A stretch of 64,000 bases of DNA from SZUA-309 sp965232595 (GTDB taxonomy: Bacteria > Pseudomonadota > Gammaproteobacteria > Pseudomonadales > Azotimanducaceae): assembly GCA_965232595.1 (NCBI GenBank), contig OZ246983.1, forward strand, positions 4,650,001-4,714,000. Reading direction: 5' to 3'. This document shows, piece after piece, positions 25,831-36,400 of this stretch. The notes under the pieces were generated by a model. The model was not told where the DNA came from and made no database searches. It was given only the letters and a program-made list of their open reading frames with translations. Position 1 is the stretch's first letter; every line of letters starts with the position of its first letter. The position numbers and the translations under genes were made by a program.

Positions 25831-27251
25831 TGGAAGCTGCCCGCAAACATGCGCTGATCGTCGACGACGAGCCGGACATCCGCGAGCTCCTGGAGATCAC
25901 CCTTGGCCGCATGGCCATCGACACGTCCGTGGCAGCGGATCTGGCTGCCGCCCGCGCCCTGCTCGACGACAACGAGTTCGACCTCTGCCTCACCGACATG
26001 CACCTGCCGGATGGCAACGGCCTGGAGCTCGTCACCCACATCGCCGAGCTGAAGCCCGGCCTGCCGGTAGCCGTTATCACTGCCTTCGGCAGCATGGATA
26101 CGGCCATCAGCGCCCTGAAAGCCGGCGCCTTCGACTTCGTGCAGAAGCCGGTGGACCTGGAGCAGCTGCGCAGCCTGGTCGACACCGCGCTGAAGGTCAC
26201 GCCGATCAGCGAAGCCGGCCCTGGCAGCGCCCGCCTGATCGGTGAGTCCGAACCCATGCAGGGACTGCGGGCACAGATCGGCAAGCTGGCCCGCAGCCAG
26301 GCGCCCATCTACGTGAGCGGCGAGTCCGGCTCGGGTAAGGAAGTGGCTGCGCGGCTGATTCACGAGCAGGGGCCACGTGCCGAAGGGCCGTTTGTGCCCG
26401 TGAACTGCGGCGCCATCCCCGGCGAGCTCATGGAGAGCGAGTTCTTCGGTCACCTGAAGGGCAGCTTCACCGGCGCTGTTGCCGACAAGGCTGGGCTTTT
26501 CGAAGCGGCCAACGGTGGCACCCTGTTCCTCGACGAGGTGGCCGATCTGCCACTGTCCATGCAGGTGAAGTTGCTGCGGGCGATTCAGGAGAAGAGCGTG
26601 CGCCCGGTCGGCTCCGCTGAGGAACGACCCACCGACGTGCGGATACTCTCCGCCACGCACAAGGATCTGGCCGGCGAGGTCGCCGCAGGCCGATTCCGTC
26701 AGGATCTGTACTACCGGCTCAACGTCATCGAGCTGCCGATGCCCAGCCTCAGAGAGCGGGCTTCGGACATCTCGCTGCTGGCTGAGCAGATACTCGAGCG
26801 ACTGGCCCAGGAGTACGGCAGCGAGCAACCCGCACTCTCGGGCGAGGCGCTGACGGCGCTGGAGGCCTACGCTTTCCCAGGCAACGTCCGCGAGCTCGAG
26901 AACGTGCTCGAACGGGCGTTCACCCTCTGCGAGGCGAACCGGATCGCGCCGGAGGATCTGCAGCTCGGGCCCGCCGGTGAGGTGCCGCCCGCCCCCGCTA
27001 TCGCCCCGGCGGAGGGTGCCGAGGAAACCACAGACGCCGCTGCCGAAGGCCGGATAGAGCGCTCCGAGACGCCTGAAACCATCGCCCTGGCGCCCGGCCA
27101 GTCCCTGGAAGACTACCTGGAAGCGGTGGAGAAAAAGCTCATTACGGAAGCGTTGGAGTCCACCCGCTGGAACAAGACGGCCGCAGCGAAGAAGCTCGGC
27201 ATCACCTTCCGCGCCCTGCGCTACAAGCTGCAGAAGCTTGACCTGGAGTAA
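25830..27251 (+). CDS. pilR: sigma54-dependent response regulator PilR
   Basis: The 473-residue NtrC-family regulator has a receiver domain (DDEPD, phospho-acceptor Asp56 in LCLTDMHLPDG), a central AAA+ domain (Walker A GESGSGKE; sigma54-contact loop in the GSFTGA form seen in PilR; Walker B TLFLDEVADL) and a Fis-type HTH at the C-terminus (TAAAKKLGITFRALRYKL). It activates sigma54 promoters of major pilin genes. No sigma54 -24/-12 element was recognised upstream of pilE in this window, so its main target may lie elsewhere. Confidence 0.96.
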   Translation: MEAARKHALIVDDEPDIRELLEITLGRMAIDTSVAADLAAARALLDDNEFDLCLTDMHLPDGNGLELVTHIAELKPGLPVAVITAFGSMDTAISALKAGAFDFVQKPVDLEQLRSLVDTALKVTPISEAGPGSARLIGESEPMQGLRAQIGKLARSQAPIYVSGESGSGKEVAARLIHEQGPRAEGPFVPVNCGAIPGELMESEFFGHLKGSFTGAVADKAGLFEAANGGTLFLDEVADLPLSMQVKLLRAIQEKSVRPVGSAEERPTDVRILSATHKDLAGEVAAGRFRQDLYYRLNVIELPMPSLRERASDISLLAEQILERLAQEYGSEQPALSGEALTALEAYAFPGNVRELENVLERAFTLCEANRIAPEDLQLGPAGEVPPAPAIAPAEGAEETTDAAAEGRIERSETPETIALAPGQSLEDYLEAVEKKLITEALESTRWNKTAAAKKLGITFRALRYKLQKLDLE

Positions 27252-27358
27252 CTTCTCCCCGCTGGGCTGATCGCCCACGCGCAAACCTGACTTTCCCCCA
27301 CCTGAGCGACGGCTGATGGCCGCAATTCAGCCGCACGGCCTGCGGCTAGGCTGCCTGA

Positions 27359-27937
27359 ATGGCAGGACAGGATTTCCGCTCGGCGGTCCGGGCATTCAGC
27401 CTGGTGGAGCTGCTCATCGCGCTGGCGGTCGCGGCGCTGTTGTCCGGCATGGCCTACCCCGCGTTCGCCGAGCTGCTCGCCAGAATGCACGCCACCAGCC
27501 GAGTCAACGATCTGGTCGGCATCATCCGCTTCGCTCGTCACTCGGCGATCAACGGGGGCCGCTGGGTCACCCTCTGCCCCGCCGTAGACGAGACCTGCAC
27601 CAACTCCCCCGAGTGGCAGAGCGGCGTCATGGTGTTTGCGGACCGCAACCGGGACGGTGACCGCCAGCCGGTAGAGCCGGTGCTTGGCTACCTGGCGGCC
27701 CTGGATGAGGGTGAGCGGCTGCGCTGGCGCTCGTTCCGCCGCCGCAACTTCCTGACCTTCCGCTCCGAGGGCTACACGAACTGGCAGAACGGCAGCTTTC
27801 ACTACTGCCCGGCAAGCGGCGATCCGCGCTACGGAAAAGTGTTGATCGTCAACATTCAGGGCCGAACGGCCCCTTCGACGGACGCTGACGGGGATGGGAT
27901 CGACGAGCAGGCCAACGGCAATCCGCTGACCTGCTAG
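27359..27937 (+). CDS. fimT: GspH/FimT family pseudopilin
   Basis: The 192-residue pseudopilin has the class III prepilin signal RAFSLVELLIALAVAALL. Prepilin peptidase would cut before Phe13, leaving Glu at +5 of the mature protein. Residue -1 is Ala instead of the usual Gly. The rest follows the GspH/FimT pattern with paired cysteines (CPAVDETC and C-terminal CPASG/LTC). It lies 107 bp after pilR, as fimT does in Pseudomonas, and supports a role as a minor pilin. The gap between them shows no clear signal. Confidence 0.85.
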   Translation: MAGQDFRSAVRAFSLVELLIALAVAALLSGMAYPAFAELLARMHATSRVNDLVGIIRFARHSAINGGRWVTLCPAVDETCTNSPEWQSGVMVFADRNRDGDRQPVEPVLGYLAALDEGERLRWRSFRRRNFLTFRSEGYTNWQNGSFHYCPASGDPRYGKVLIVNIQGRTAPSTDADGDGIDEQANGNPLTC

Positions 27938-27945
27938 CCGCTCTT

Positions 27946-27981
27946 GCGCAGGGAATTGCGCAGGGAACAGCGCAGGGATCA
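27946..27981. repeat. three tandem 12-bp units between convergent genes
   Basis: GCGCAGGGAATT, GCGCAGGGAACA and GCGCAGGGATCA follow one another at 27946-27981 with a 10-bp core conserved (last core base varies). They fill the 41-bp space between the fimT stop and the stop of the PilY2-position gene; the last unit includes that stop codon. Confidence 0.8.
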
Positions 27982-28365
27982 GACTTCGTCGATGGCCGTG
28001 TTGTCCGGCAGCTGGACGATGCTCACCGCCTGGCGCTCTGAGGCTGAGATCACCCGGTAGGTGACCAGGGCCTTCATGCCGGTGCGGAGCATGGTGAAAG
28101 CACCTGGGCCACCGCGGATCTCCACGGTGAGCTCAGGTGCCATGTAGTAGCGGATACCCTGAAAGATCATGGTGTTGGCACCGAAGTCGAGCTTCTGGAT
28201 CGTGCCTTCCATGTCTTTGACCGGGGCCATCTCTACCACCCCGGATGCAGCAGCGAGCGGCGCCGCCGCTGCTACCGTGGCCGGGATGAAGGCGCTGGCT
28301 GCCAGCAGCAGCCCCGCGATCAGCGGTTTCTGAACGTTGCGTGTCTTAACTGCAATCACTGTCAT
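27979..28365 (-). CDS. small exported protein in the PilY2 position
   Basis: The 128-residue protein has an N-terminal signal sequence (LIAGLLLAASAFIPATVAAAA) and a compact C-terminal domain beginning MEGTIQKLDFGANTMIFQGIRYYM. That domain resembles small beta-barrel proteins of about 70 residues found beside pilus genes. It follows pilY1 by 6 bp, so it is the last gene of the minor-pilin operon, exactly where pilY2 sits in Pseudomonas. Sequence identity to PilY2 was not recognised, so the relationship rests on position, size and export. Confidence 0.7.
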   Translation of the reverse strand: MTVIAVKTRNVQKPLIAGLLLAASAFIPATVAAAAPLAAASGVVEMAPVKDMEGTIQKLDFGANTMIFQGIRYYMAPELTVEIRGGPGAFTMLRTGMKALVTYRVISASERQAVSIVQLPDNTAIDEV

Positions 28366-28371
28366 CTCCTT

Positions 28372-31300
28372 TTAGTCCAGCTCCTGCCAGGACAGACGGC
28401 CGACGCGGTTGTCGTTGACGTCCAGGATCCTGTAGGAGGTGGTCTCGTTACCGCCACTGATGAACAGGAAGTCCGTATCACCCTCACCGCCAAGGATAGA
28501 GGGATCCACCAGAGAACCGTCCAGCGCTTCCTGATCGAACAGGATACCGGCCGCGTAGTCTTCGCCGCCTACCGAGATCAGGTCGTCATCGTTCACGTAG
28601 CCGTCGTTGTTGAAGTCCACCAGCGCCCGGATCGGGTTACCACCGGAGAGCACGTCGATCAGCAGGATCGAACCCGGCCGCGAGCCGAAGCAGCTCGTGG
28701 TGCCGACGCTCGGCAGCACGGTGGCCGCGATGATGGTGCCGTCACGGTAGATCATCCGGCGGATGGCCTTCTCGCCCGGGAACTGCGGGTCAGGCGGAGC
28801 CAGACCGGAGCCATCCAGGTTCGGCGCGCCGGAGATGGCGCTGGTCGCCCGCTGCATGTCCAGATCGATGTACCAGCCGTAGGTACCCGGCACGCCGCTC
28901 TCGGAGACGTAGTTCACCGTGTTGCTGGAGATGATCCGACGGGTCTGCGGCGGGTTGATCGAATCGTCCACCACGTTGGTGATGTTCTGCTCGACCAGGC
29001 GCAGCGCCTTGGAGTTCGGCTGTGCCGTAGCAGGGTTCGACTCACCGCGATCCCAGATCGTGTAGATCGACTGGATATCACGGGAGTTCGCATCCTCACG
29101 CGCCACGTGGCTGCCGGTACCGAAGGTGACCAGGAAGCCGTCTTCGGTCGGGTGCTTGGATACCGTCGGCTTGGACAGGATCGGCTGCAGCGTAGTAGTG
29201 CCACCGTCGTCGTACTCGGCCGTAAACAGCCGGGTCGAGGTCCAGTTGTCCGGGTTCGCATCAGAGATGTCGAAGCGGTACAGGTTGCCCAGACGGTCAC
29301 CTGCGTACACCCAGTCAACGGTGCCGTTCAGGTCCACGTCGACGGCCGTCGGCGTGCCGAGACCGTTCGGGTAGCCGGCCTGCGGCAGGGGCACAGGCGC
29401 CACGCCGATACCGGTATCGATCTTGATGAAGTCACCCGGACCCCAGCCGTCCACACCTTCGTTGAGGAACAGCACGAAGAGCTTGGCCACACCCGCGGTG
29501 GAGTTGAGGCCGTTGCCCATGACCGCCACCCACTCGTTACGAGCCGGGCTGCCGCCATCGGTGACGTTGCTCATGGTGATGGTCGGCTGGCTCATGGCGA
29601 TACCCAGATCCTTGACCGGACGGCCGTTCGGATCCAGCAGCGCGCCGCCACCGAGCAAGTTGCCGGGGCAGGCCGTTTCCGACTGGCCAGGGCAGTGAAT
29701 CGGGTAGGTATCATCTTCGTCCGTGAACTCCCAGAGCACCGCACCGGAAGCGTTCGCCTCAGAGGTGAACCGGGCATCCGGATCGGTCACGTTCAGGGCA
29801 AAGAAGCCTTTACCGCCGGCACCGGTACCGCCGAGCAGAATGGTGATCCACTCTTTGCCGGTAACCGCGCGGCTAGGCCGCATGTACACGTCGTTGATGC
29901 TGGGCGTCAGATCCACGTAGTACTTGTGCTGATAGAACGGCGAGGTCACGTCCTCCAGATCGTTGTGGTAGATCTGGCTCGTGTCGATGTTCTTGTTCGG
30001 CAGGTAGCCGAAGCGCTCGAGGCCGGTCTGCGCGTCGAAGCCGTGCAGGATGCCGTCGTTGGCGCCCACGTACACCACCGGGGTCCGTGAGAACTGGGCA
30101 GCGGCAAAGTCGCTGTACAGATCGTCCACCGGATACGGTGCCTGGTCACGGTTGATGGCCCGCGGGGTACCCACGAATACCGGGCTCGAGTTGACGATGT
30201 CGCCGAGCAGACCGAAAGACAGAGGACGCTCTCTGAGCACCCCGCCGTTCTGGGTCTCCTCGTTACGATCACCGCGGATCCACTCCACCTCGTCCTCGTT
30301 CAGCATCAGCTGCTGCTCGATCGCCAGATCAGCGTGGCGGAACGGTATGCCGTCGCCCGTCAGGCTGTGCGAGGTCACCAGCGTCCGGTTGTTCGGCAGC
30401 TGGTTGGCCGGGTTCAGCATCTCGGAGGCGCGCCAGGTCGGCGCAGCTGCCAGCGAACCGTCGTTGTTGACGATGGTTGCGGTCAGCTCACCGGTGTTGT
30501 CGCGGAGATCGAAGAAGCCTCTGTACAGCAGCGTGCCGTCCCGCAGCGACGTCGAGTTGAACGCGGCTGCCGAGGTCGAGGAGGAAGCCTGGGTGAATTC
30601 CAGGAAGGCCTGCTCGAAGGCTGCCTGCAGGGCAACCGAATCGGCGGCGCTCATGAACCGGCCGCGGCCGTTCAGCGCTGCGTGCAGCATGTCGTCGATC
30701 TTCTCCTGCGGGCCGTCTTCCGGATCGGACCAGGCAAAGGTGGTCGTCGGGTTGAACGGAATGCTCGCCGGATCATGAGTACCTTCCACGCCGAAGGCGA
30801 TGGTGTAGGTCTTCATGTGCTGATGCATGGTGTTGTTGGTTGCATCGAACGTGTTCGCAGGCGCGCCGTCAACGTCGGCCCGGGTCAGCGGCACCTCGTT
30901 GTCCAGCGTGTTGTGCAGGTCGGTCTCGTAGTAGTACATGGCCGTGTCAGCCAGGGTTGAGTCCTCCGAGTCGCCATAGCGGCCACCGTCGAAGACGCTC
31001 GAGCCGTCATTGTCCGCGTTGCTGGTAACCCCGGCGCCACCGTTCCAGTAGCCATCGGAGAACAGCAGGGCGAAGTTCTGCTGACACATGCCATCCGGCG
31101 CCGGCAGGATCGGGCAGCTGCCACCACCGCTGCAGGCGAAGGTGCGGCCCGCGTCATCCAGCGCTTCCCGCAGCGGCGTACCGCCATTCGAGTTGGCGTC
31201 GTAGAAGTCGTCCAGCAAGAGCTTCTTGTTGCCTTCCGTGTACAGCTCGTTCATCAGCCGGATCGGCTCGTTGCTCGAGTTGTTCAGGGTCTGCAGACCA

Positions 31301-33492
31301 ACGCGAATGTCCTGGATCTCGGACACCACGCGGCCGATGGAGCTCTTGGTCACGTACTCCCGTGAGCGGTAGTACTGGAACCAGTTGGCGAAGTTCTGCA
31401 GCTCTTCCTGGTACGAGCAGGTAGCCGGAGTCCCGTCCGAAGCACAGTCCTCACGACCGTTGGCTGCCGGCCAGGGCGCGTTGCCCGGGAGGATCTCCAC
31501 CAGGGTGTGAGGGTCATCCCATTCCAGGGGCGCATCCTCCGGCGTGGTGTAGTAGCGCGGGATGTAGACCGAGTTATCGATATCCCGCTCGCCACCACCG
31601 GAATCCCAATCGGGCACGTCCGTTGACTCGTAGTCATGGGTATCCAGGATGTCGAAGGTGTTCGACGGGTCCCGAGGCTCCAGACGGATGGCCGAGGTGT
31701 TGGTTGCGAAGTTGATGTACGCATTCGCGAAGTCGTTGTTGTTCACGTCCTGCCCGATCCAGGGTCGGTACATGATGTTCGGGTTGTAGTAGAGCGAGTT
31801 GAACTTGTAGTTCCTTGCCCGCCAGACACCGTACTCGTTGTTGTCGGTGTTGGTGTTGTCGTCCAAGCCTTCTTCGGTCGGGAGAATCCGTCCGTAACGG
31901 TTGTTCGACCCGTACTGGTTCGTCGGCAGGTCCCACAGGTAGGTGTAGGTCGTGGTGTTGCTGCCACTGCTGCGCGCGTCACGATTGTCGAGCACGTAGC
32001 CACCGTTTTCGTCGGTGCTGTCGACAATCATGTTCCAGTCCATGGAGCCGGAGTCGTCGAGGACCACCAGCACGTTCGCCGGCACGTTGTTCGTCTGCTC
32101 GAGCGGGATGTTGCTGATGTTGTAGGTGATCGCAACGGTTCCAGACGCAGGCGGCGGCGGCGGCGTGGGCGTCGGGTTGACCACCACGCGCACCTCGTAA
32201 TCCATGCCGGTGCTGAAGTTGATGCCGTCAAACAGCCGGTAGAAGAAGGAGATCTCCCCGGTGAAGTTGATCGGCGGCGTGAAGTCGAAGGCACCCGTGA
32301 AGTTGTTGAACGAGATGGTACCCATGGGCGGCGGTACCGTCAGCACCGCGGCGATCGGCGAGCCGACCGGGTTACCCGTCATCGGGTCGATCAGTGAGCC
32401 ATCGACGTCATAGTAGCCGTTGAACACACCGTTCGCGTCGTCGACGATCAGCGTTTCGTTCTCATAGATGGAGAACGTGCGTTGCTGCGTGCCGATCGGC
32501 GGGTCGTTGACTTGGACGATCGTCACCTCGACTCGAGCAGGCGGCGAGATGTCGCCGTTGGAGTCGATGATGGTGTAGTAGAACTCGTCCACCCCGAAGT
32601 AGTCGTCCTTCGGCGTGTACTCGATCTGGGTGCCACCCACCACAACCACCGTACCGTTCGGATCCCCGATCAGATCGTCGTACGGATCCAGGACGATGGT
32701 CGGGGTGCCTTCACTGAAGCCACCCACGCCGGCGGTATTGATGGTCGTCGGCCCTTCTGCCAGGTAGTCGTTAGCCAGCACCGGAATCAAGATGGTGCCC
32801 GAATCTTCAGGGAACGGACCCAGGGTGTCGTCGTTGGCCACCGGGAAGTCGTTCACCCCGGCGATAATGAAGTCGAAGGAGTCCGACGCGCTGGCACCGT
32901 CGATGTCAGTCGCCTGCACCGTGATCGTCGCGTTGCCGTTCTGGTCCGGAGCCAGGTGGAAGGTGATAACCGAGCCAACGATGGTTGCCACGTCGAACAG
33001 GCCCGGGTTGGAATTGCTCATCGAGAACGTCAGCACGTCGCCGTTGGTTGCGATGTCTACGTCATCGAAGATGGTCGCCAGATCCCAGGTCCAGGTGGTC
33101 GGGTCGTCCTCATCCGCGTTGATGTTGAACAGCGGCGTCACCTGATAGGGATCGTCGTTGACCGCGGTCACCGTGACCACGAAGTCATCGCTCACCTGCT
33201 GTCCGGTCGAATCTTCAGCCATCACCGTAACCGTGGCCACGCCGTTCTGATTTGCAGCGATGTCCAGGTTCAGGGCGTTGCCGATGATCGATACGGTGGG
33301 GATCAGCGTCGGGTTGTCCGTGGACGCGGTCAGCGTCAGCACGTCGCCGTTCGGGATGTCCACATCGTCGAACACACCCACCAGGCTCGTTACCTGCAGC
33401 CCCGGGTCTTCCGGGAAGGTCATGTCGAGGATCGGATTCGCCACGTAAGGCGCGTCCGTGGCCTCGGTGATGGTAACCGCAAAGCTGGTCAC
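28372..33492 (-). CDS. pilY1: PilY1, C-terminal part: Ig-like repeats, vWA domain and PilY1 propeller
   Basis: The 1706-residue frame is read from GTG 33492. Residues 1-440 are Ig/cadherin-like repeats. A proline linker (about 440-449) leads to a von Willebrand A domain from about 472 with the MIDAS motif DDSGSMDW. The C-terminal PilY1 beta-propeller has YVGANDGILHGFDAQTG, a calcium-loop-like DVDLNGTVDWVYAGD and the typical ending GRLSWQELD. PilY1 is the calcium-regulated type IV pilus tip adhesin/anti-retraction factor. This frame has no signal peptide and starts in the middle of an Ig strand. It overlaps the preceding frame by 4 nt (GTGA). It is best read as the second half of one protein disrupted by a one-base frameshift. 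Confidence 0.9.
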   Translation of the reverse strand: MTSFAVTITEATDAPYVANPILDMTFPEDPGLQVTSLVGVFDDVDIPNGDVLTLTASTDNPTLIPTVSIIGNALNLDIAANQNGVATVTVMAEDSTGQQVSDDFVVTVTAVNDDPYQVTPLFNINADEDDPTTWTWDLATIFDDVDIATNGDVLTFSMSNSNPGLFDVATIVGSVITFHLAPDQNGNATITVQATDIDGASASDSFDFIIAGVNDFPVANDDTLGPFPEDSGTILIPVLANDYLAEGPTTINTAGVGGFSEGTPTIVLDPYDDLIGDPNGTVVVVGGTQIEYTPKDDYFGVDEFYYTIIDSNGDISPPARVEVTIVQVNDPPIGTQQRTFSIYENETLIVDDANGVFNGYYDVDGSLIDPMTGNPVGSPIAAVLTVPPPMGTISFNNFTGAFDFTPPINFTGEISFFYRLFDGINFSTGMDYEVRVVVNPTPTPPPPPASGTVAITYNISNIPLEQTNNVPANVLVVLDDSGSMDWNMIVDSTDENGGYVLDNRDARSSGSNTTTYTYLWDLPTNQYGSNNRYGRILPTEEGLDDNTNTDNNEYGVWRARNYKFNSLYYNPNIMYRPWIGQDVNNNDFANAYINFATNTSAIRLEPRDPSNTFDILDTHDYESTDVPDWDSGGGERDIDNSVYIPRYYTTPEDAPLEWDDPHTLVEILPGNAPWPAANGREDCASDGTPATCSYQEELQNFANWFQYYRSREYVTKSSIGRVVSEIQDIRVGLQTLNNSSNEPIRLMNELYTEGNKKLLLDDFYDANSNGGTPLREALDDAGRTFACSGGGSCPILPAPDGMCQQNFALLFSDGYWNGGAGVTSNADNDGSSVFDGGRYGDSEDSTLADTAMYYYETDLHNTLDNEVPLTRADVDGAPANTFDATNNTMHQHMKTYTIAFGVEGTHDPASIPFNPTTTFAWSDPEDGPQEKIDDMLHAALNGRGRFMSAADSVALQAAFEQAFLEFTQASSSTSAAAFNSTSLRDGTLLYRGFFDLRDNTGELTATIVNNDGSLAAAPTWRASEMLNPANQLPNNRTLVTSHSLTGDGIPFRHADLAIEQQLMLNEDEVEWIRGDRNEETQNGGVLRERPLSFGLLGDIVNSSPVFVGTPRAINRDQAPYPVDDLYSDFAAAQFSRTPVVYVGANDGILHGFDAQTGLERFGYLPNKNIDTSQIYHNDLEDVTSPFYQHKYYVDLTPSINDVYMRPSRAVTGKEWITILLGGTGAGGKGFFALNVTDPDARFTSEANASGAVLWEFTDEDDTYPIHCPGQSETACPGNLLGGGALLDPNGRPVKDLGIAMSQPTITMSNVTDGGSPARNEWVAVMGNGLNSTAGVAKLFVLFLNEGVDGWGPGDFIKIDTGIGVAPVPLPQAGYPNGLGTPTAVDVDLNGTVDWVYAGDRLGNLYRFDISDANPDNWTSTRLFTAEYDDGGTTTLQPILSKPTVSKHPTEDGFLVTFGTGSHVAREDANSRDIQSIYTIWDRGESNPATAQPNSKALRLVEQNITNVVDDSINPPQTRRIISSNTVNYVSESGVPGTYGWYIDLDMQRATSAISGAPNLDGSGLAPPDPQFPGEKAIRRMIYRDGTIIAATVLPSVGTTSCFGSRPGSILLIDVLSGGNPIRALVDFNNDGYVNDDDLISVGGEDYAAGILFDQEALDGSLVDPSILGGEGDTDFLFISGGNETTSYRILDVNDNRVGRLSWQELD

Positions 33493-36400
33493 GCCTGGCT
33501 GCCGAAGGCGTCTTCGGCCGTCACGGTGATGGTCGCCGCGCCGTTTGCGTCAGGCGTCACCGCGAAGTTGATGGTGCCGCTCAGGTCGCCGATCGGCGAG
33601 TTGGTGGCGTCGATCAGGCCGGGGTTTGAGCTCACTACCGTGACCGTATGGGTGTCACCGCCGTTGAGCAGGTCAATATCGGCAAAAGCACCCGCCATGG
33701 AGACAAAAATTCCCCCGATGTCCTCGGGAGCCAGCACGTTGGTGAAGCCGGCAGCAACCGTCACAGGGTCGTTGACGCTGGCAACGGTCACCTCAAAGGT
33801 ATCGGTAGCCTGTACGCCGGCACCGTCCTGAACACCCACGGTCACCGTGGTGGTGCCGTACTGGTGCAGCTGCGGCGTGACGTTGACGCCAGTACCGCTC
33901 AGGCTGACGTCGATCAGGCCGGTGTCGTGACCCGGCAGCAGAATCACCGTCAGGGTATCCGGCGGCGTGTCGCCGAGGTCCGGATCATCAAACTCCGCCA
34001 GTACTTCGACGAACGCGGTCGGATCGTCCTCGTTCAGCGGCAGGTCAGCGACGTCGCCAGAGAGTACGGGCGGGTCGTTGATCTCGATGACCGTGATGGT
34101 GAAGGTCTCAAAGGACTGGGCTGCCGGGCTGCCGTCGTCGGTCACCCGAACGGTCACCGGGAAGCTGCCGGGGCCGTCTGCCTCCGCAGGGGTCCAGGTG
34201 AAGTCACCGGCCAGCGTGATCGCAGCACCGGGAGGTGCGCTAGGATCAAGCGAAAACGTAAAGCCGTTGGCCGGCGCATCGTTGTCCGTTGCGGTCGCGG
34301 TAAACGACAGCAGCGTCTCTTCGTTGATGCTCTGCGGGCCGATCGGATCGAGCACCGGCGCCTGGTTCACCTCACCGATCGTGATGGTGATGGTCTCGAA
34401 GGCTTCACCGCCAGCGCCGTCATTGACCCGAACGGTCAGGTTTTCGGTGCCGGGACCGTCCGTCTCAGACGGGGTCCAGGAGAAGTCACCGGTGGTCGGG
34501 TTGATGGTCGCCGTGGTGGTGTGCGCATCCAGGCTGTAGGTGAAGGTGTTCGCCGGCAGATCTGCGTCGGTAGCAACCGCGGTAAAGCTCAGCGTGCTGC
34601 CTTCATCGATGCTCTGCGGCCCGATGGCTGCCAGGCTCGGATCGACGTTCACCTCGTTGATGGTGATGGTGATGGTCTCAGAGGCTTCGCCACCCACACC
34701 GTCGCTGACCCGAACGGTCAGGTTTTCCGTACCCGGGCCATCCGCTTCCGCCGGCGTCCAGGAGAAGTCACCGGTGGTCGGGTTGATGGTCGCCGTGGTC
34801 GTATGCGGATCCAGGGTGTAGGTGAGCGTGTTGGCCGGCAGATCCACATCCGTAGCGCTGGCGGTAAAGGTCAAGGGGTTACCCTCGTCCACCGACTGCG
34901 GGCCGATCCCTGCCAGTACCGGGTCTTCGTTCACCTCGTTGATGGTGATGGTGATGGTCTCAAAGGCTTCACCACCCGCGCCGTCACTGACCCGAACGGT
35001 CAGGTTTTCGGTGCCGGGACCGTCCGTCTCCGCCGGGGTCCAGGAGAACGCACCGGTGGTCGGGTTGATGGTCGCCGTGGTGGTGTGCGGATCCAGGGAA
35101 TAGGTCAGCGTGTTGGCCGGCAGGTCCACATCCGTGGCGCTGGCGGTAAAGGTCAGCGGGTTCCCTTCATCAATGGACTGAGCGCCAATGGCCGCCAGCA
35201 CCGGGTCTTCGTTCACCTCGTTGATGGTGATGGTGATGGTTTCAAAATCCTCACCACCCGCACCGTCGCTGACTCGAACGGTCAGATTTTCCGTGCCGGG
35301 ACCGTCTGCTTCGGACGGGGTCCAGGAGAAGTCACCGGTGGTCGGATTGATGGTCGCCGTGGTCGTGTGGGCATCCAGGCTGTAGGTGAGCGTGTTGGCC
35401 GGGTCATCGCTGTCCGTGGCGCTGGCCGTAAAGGTCAGCGGGTTCCCTTCATCGATGGACTGAGCGCCAATGGCCGCCAGCACCGGGTCTTCGTTCACCT
35501 CGTTGATGGTGATGGTGATGGTTTCGGAATCCTCGCCGCCGACACCGTCGCTGACCCGGATCGTCAGGTTTTCCGTGCCGGGACCGTCTGCTTCGGACGG
35601 GGTCCAGGAGAAGTCACCGGTGGTCGGATTGATGGTCGCCGTGGTCGTGTGGGCATCCAGGCTGTAGGTGAGCGTGTTGGCCGGGTCATCGCTGTCCGTG
35701 GCGCTGGCCGTAAAGGTCAGCGGGTTCCCTTCATCGATGGACTGAGCGCCAATGGCCGCCAGCACCGGGTCTTCGTTCACCTCGTTGATGGTGATGGTGA
35801 TGGTTTCGAAGTCCTCGCCACCCGCACCGTCGCTGACCCGGATCGTCAGGTTTTCGGTACCAGGGCCGTCCGCCTCCGCCAGCGTCCAGGAGAACGCGCC
35901 GGTGGTCGGGTTAATAGATGCCGTGGTGGTGTGCGGGTCCAGGCTGTAGGTGAGCGTGTTGGCCGGGTCATCGCCGTCGGTCGCGCTGGCGGTAAACGTC
36001 AGCGAGTCATCCTCGTCGACAGACTGAGCGCCAATGGCCGCCAACACCGGATCTTCGTTCACCTCGTTGACGGTAACGCTGATCGTTTCCGAATCGTCCA
36101 GACCAGCACTCGTGGTCACGCGAATGGTGAAGTTCTCGCTGCCGGGACCATCCGCCTCGGACGGGGTCCAGGAGAAAGCACCCGTGCTCGGGTTAATCGA
36201 CGCCGTGGTGCCGTGAGGATCCAGGCTGTAGGTCGGCGCGAAAGGCGAGTCGTCCGCATCAGAAGAGGTCGCGATGAAGGCCAGGGGGCTGTTTTCATCA
36301 ACAGACTGGCCACCGATCGGATCAAGCGAAGGAGCGGCGTTGAGCACTCGTACGGGGAAGTCGACGTTTACCGTGCCGGATCCGTCAGTTACCTCCATGC

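Noticed and set aside
33480..33500. Programmed -1 frameshifting at the pilY1 junction
   Set aside because: No slippery heptamer is present at CAGGCGTGA, so a base error or mutation is the simpler explanation.
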